From Spirochaetia bacterium (GTDB lineage Bacteria; Spirochaetota; Spirochaetia; Treponematales; Treponemataceae): DNA of 6,838 nucleotides. The notes beneath the pieces were generated by a model. That model did no database searches. It had not been told where the DNA came from and was given only the letters and a program-made list of their open reading frames with translations. Positions 4,847-6,838 of this stretch are shown here, in pieces; position 1 is the first letter of the stretch; each line of letters opens with the position of its first letter. The position numbers and the translations under genes were made by a program. The DNA is taken from contig CAAGIS010000017.1 in NCBI GenBank assembly GCA_900769985.1, forward strand, positions 1-6,838. Reading direction: 5' to 3'.

Positions 4847-6838
4847 GTTTCTTTTTCTGTCGGGGCTTTAAAACGTTTCAGGCGGAGAGCATTTGTCAAA
4901 ACGGACACGGAACTTAAACTCATTGCTGCGGCGGCTAACATTGGATTTAAAAGAGGACCTCCAAAAAGATAAAGAACGCCGGCTGCCACTGGAATTCCGA
5001 TTGTGTTGTAGCCGAATGCCCAGAAAAGATTTTGCTTTATGTTGCGGATTGTTTTTTTGCTCAAAAGAATTGCAGTCGGAACGTCCGTCAAATCAGAATG
5101 CATCAAAACTATGTCCGCAGATTCCATTGCTACATCTGTGCCCGAACCTATAGCAATGCCGATGTCTGACTGGGCAAGAGCCGGTGCATCGTTTATTCCG
5201 TCGCCCACCATTGCAACTTTGCGGCCTTCTTGCTGAAGTTTTTTTACTTCAAAGGCTTTGTCCTGCGGCAAAACTTCTGCCAGAACACGGTCAATTCCAA
5301 CCTGCCTTGCAATCGCTTCCGCTGTTTTTTTGTTGTCGCCTGTAATCATTGCAACTTCAATTCCCATTTTGTGCAGGCTTTCAATTGCAGCGCGGCTCGA
5401 TTTTTTTACAACATCGGCAACGGCAACAATTCCTGCAGGCTGACCGTCCGTTGCAACAAAAACAGGCGTTTTTCCTTCTTCGGCAAGTTTGTCTGCGTCT
5501 TTTTCCAGTTCTTTAACGGAAATGTTTTTTTCTTCCATCATTTTTCTGTTTCCGACAAAAACTGAAAGACCTGCAATTTGCGCTTCTATTCCCTGTCCTG
5601 TAATTGAATTGAAATTTTCTGCTTCTAAAAGGGCAAGGCTTTTTTCCTGTGCTCCGCGAACGATTGCCTGCCCTAGCGGATGTTCTGAATTTTTTTCTGC
5701 AGAGGCTACAAGCTGGAGGAGTTTTTCCTGAGTGAAATTGCTGGCACAAATCAAGTCTGTTACGGAAGGTTTTCCTTCTGTGATTGTGCCTGTTTTGTCC
5801 AGAATAATCGCGTTGATTTTGTGTGCTGTTTCCAGGGCTTCGCCGCTTTTTATGAGGATTCCGTTTTCTGCCCCTTTTCCTGTTCCCACCATTATGGCGG
5901 TAGGAGTTGCAAGCCCCAGCGCACACGGGCAGGCAATTACAAGAACGGAAATAAAAATCGTAAGGGCAAATTTAAAATCTCCTGTTCCGATAAACCATGC
6001 AATTCCTGAAGCAACGGCAATGGCTATGACCGCAGGAACAAAATATCCTGCCACGATGTCTGCAAGTTTTGCAATTGGTGCTTTTGAGCCCTGCGCCTGC
6101 TCGACAAGTTTTATGATTTGAGCAAGGGCGGTGTCGCTTCCAACTTTTTCGGCACGGAATTTTACAGTTCCCGTCGTATTGAGCGATGCTGCATAAACTT
6201 TGTCGCCGGCTTTTTTGTCCACAGGCATGCTTTCGCCAGTGAGCATCGATTCGTCAATGGCAGTGTGACCTTCAATTACAACGCCGTCCACAGGAATTTT
6301 TGAGCCGGGTTTTACGATGATTATGTCGCCGATTTCTACTTCTTCGACAGGAATTTCTGTTTCTGCGCCGTTTTGAATTACAAACGCTGTTTTTGGAGCA
6401 AGTCCCATAAGTTTTTTAATCGCTTCGCCAGTCTTTCCTTTTGAAACGGCTTCAAGCATTTTTCCAAGCAGTATCAGCGTGATTATTACGCCAGCCGACT
6501 CAAAATAAAGTGAATGTACGGCTTGAAAATTTCCCTTTGCAATTTGAAAAGTGTTGTAAAGGCTGAACGCAACGGCCGCCGTAGTTCCCACTGCAATCAG
6601 CGAATCCATGTTTGGACTTTTTTGAAAAAGTGATTTAAATCCCACAGTGTAAAAACGATACCCGACACAGATTACAGGCACCGTCAAAAAAAATTCAAGC
6701 AGCGCATAAAAAAGAGGATAATTCATCATAAGGCCGTCAAGCATTTTTGCACCGGGCAGGCTTACAAATTTTATCATTGGAACCATTGCAATATATAGAA
6801 GAGGAAATGCAAAAATTGCCGCCGCGATGAATTTTTTC
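4837..6838 (-). CDS. copA: Copper-exporting P1B-type ATPase CopA, N-terminus outside window
   Basis: The last 666 residues of an inner-membrane P-type ATPase pumping Cu(I) out of the cytoplasm. Numbered from the Met at 6786, motifs are in order: SPNMDSLIA (57-65), A-domain phosphatase TGE (183-185), CPC metal site in helix M4 (286-288), phosphorylated aspartate D330 in DKTGT, SEHP (367-370) of the nucleotide domain, TGDN (482-485) and GDGIND (528-533). YN (593-594) and MSLSS (622-626) in the last two helices complete the Cu(I) signature and separate it from zinc or cadmium pumps. The Met at 6786 is not the start: 17 more codons (reading KKFIAAAIFAFPLLYIAM into the first helix, MA) stay open to the edge. 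Only the N-terminal heavy-metal-associated domain(s) and linker are missing. No chaperone gene copZ follows. All catalytic residues are intact. Confidence 0.95.
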   Translation of the reverse strand, partial: KKFIAAAIFAFPLLYIAMVPMIKFVSLPGAKMLDGLMMNYPLFYALLEFFLTVPVICVGYRFYTVGFKSLFQKSPNMDSLIAVGTTAAVAFSLYNTFQIAKGNFQAVHSLYFESAGVIITLILLGKMLEAVSKGKTGEAIKKLMGLAPKTAFVIQNGAETEIPVEEVEIGDIIIVKPGSKIPVDGVVIEGHTAIDESMLTGESMPVDKKAGDKVYAASLNTTGTVKFRAEKVGSDTALAQIIKLVEQAQGSKAPIAKLADIVAGYFVPAVIAIAVASGIAWFIGTGDFKFALTIFISVLVIACPCALGLATPTAIMVGTGKGAENGILIKSGEALETAHKINAIILDKTGTITEGKPSVTDLICASNFTQEKLLQLVASAEKNSEHPLGQAIVRGAQEKSLALLEAENFNSITGQGIEAQIAGLSVFVGNRKMMEEKNISVKELEKDADKLAEEGKTPVFVATDGQPAGIVAVADVVKKSSRAAIESLHKMGIEVAMITGDNKKTAEAIARQVGIDRVLAEVLPQDKAFEVKKLQQEGRKVAMVGDGINDAPALAQSDIGIAIGSGTDVAMESADIVLMHSDLTDVPTAILLSKKTIRNIKQNLFWAFGYNTIGIPVAAGVLYLFGGPLLNPMLAAAAMSLSSVSVLTNALRLKRFKAPTEKETLK

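Noticed and set aside
5230..6303. Several plus-strand open frames of 60-130 codons across the copper ATPase gene
   Set aside because: All are antisense to a well-conserved ATPase frame with every catalytic motif. Long antisense frames are expected from its codon use.
1..6838. CRISPR array, tRNA, rRNA or riboswitch
   Set aside because: No regularly spaced repeats, cloverleaf with a T-loop, or known aptamer core was seen on either strand.

Overview
The window looks like a chromosomal segment of an AT-rich, outer-membrane-bearing anaerobe. The best guess is a gut or rumen spirochaete of the Treponema type. This rests on the flavour of the proteins: a DUF4372-type IS4 transposase relic, an exported glycine- and aromatic-rich beta-sheet protein, and a Firmicutes-like LytTR/DUF3021 pair. 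It is not based on a phylogenetic marker, because there is no rRNA, tRNA or ribosomal gene here.

Layout from left to right. (1) 1-838, minus strand: the first 96 codons of an ArsB/SLC13-type permease, preceded by a GNAT acetyltransferase gene. (2) 839-986: a short divergent promoter region. (3) 987-2351, plus strand: a KtrB/TrkH potassium channel subunit with all four filter segments, but no KtrA/TrkA regulatory gene beside it. (4) 2389-3946, minus strand: three co-oriented genes. In transcription order these are an exported protein with a signal peptide, a receiver-less LytTR DNA-binding regulator and a four-helix DUF3021 membrane protein. A 20-bp tandem direct repeat sits directly upstream of the predicted promoter of the exported-protein gene. 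The whole set reads as a small LytTR regulatory system with a candidate operator and target. (5) 3947-4836: about 890 bp with no intact gene. It holds the promoter/operator just described, a short C-terminal remnant that resembles an AAA/DUF4143-type ATP-binding protein, a frameshifted N-terminal relic of an IS4-family (DUF4372) transposase, and a very GC-rich, hairpin-rich 150-bp element ending in a strong stem-loop. (6) 4837-6838, minus strand: a CopA-type copper-exporting P-type ATPase. It is complete at its C-terminus and its N-terminal metal-binding part lies beyond the window.

The transport genes (permease, potassium, copper) are not obviously linked in function. The coherent unit is the exported protein-LytTR-DUF3021 module. 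By analogy with known LytTR/membrane-protein pairs, the DUF3021 protein would restrain or tune the LytTR protein, which would act at the direct repeat. That function is inferred. What the sequence shows is the gene order, the translational coupling and the repeat.
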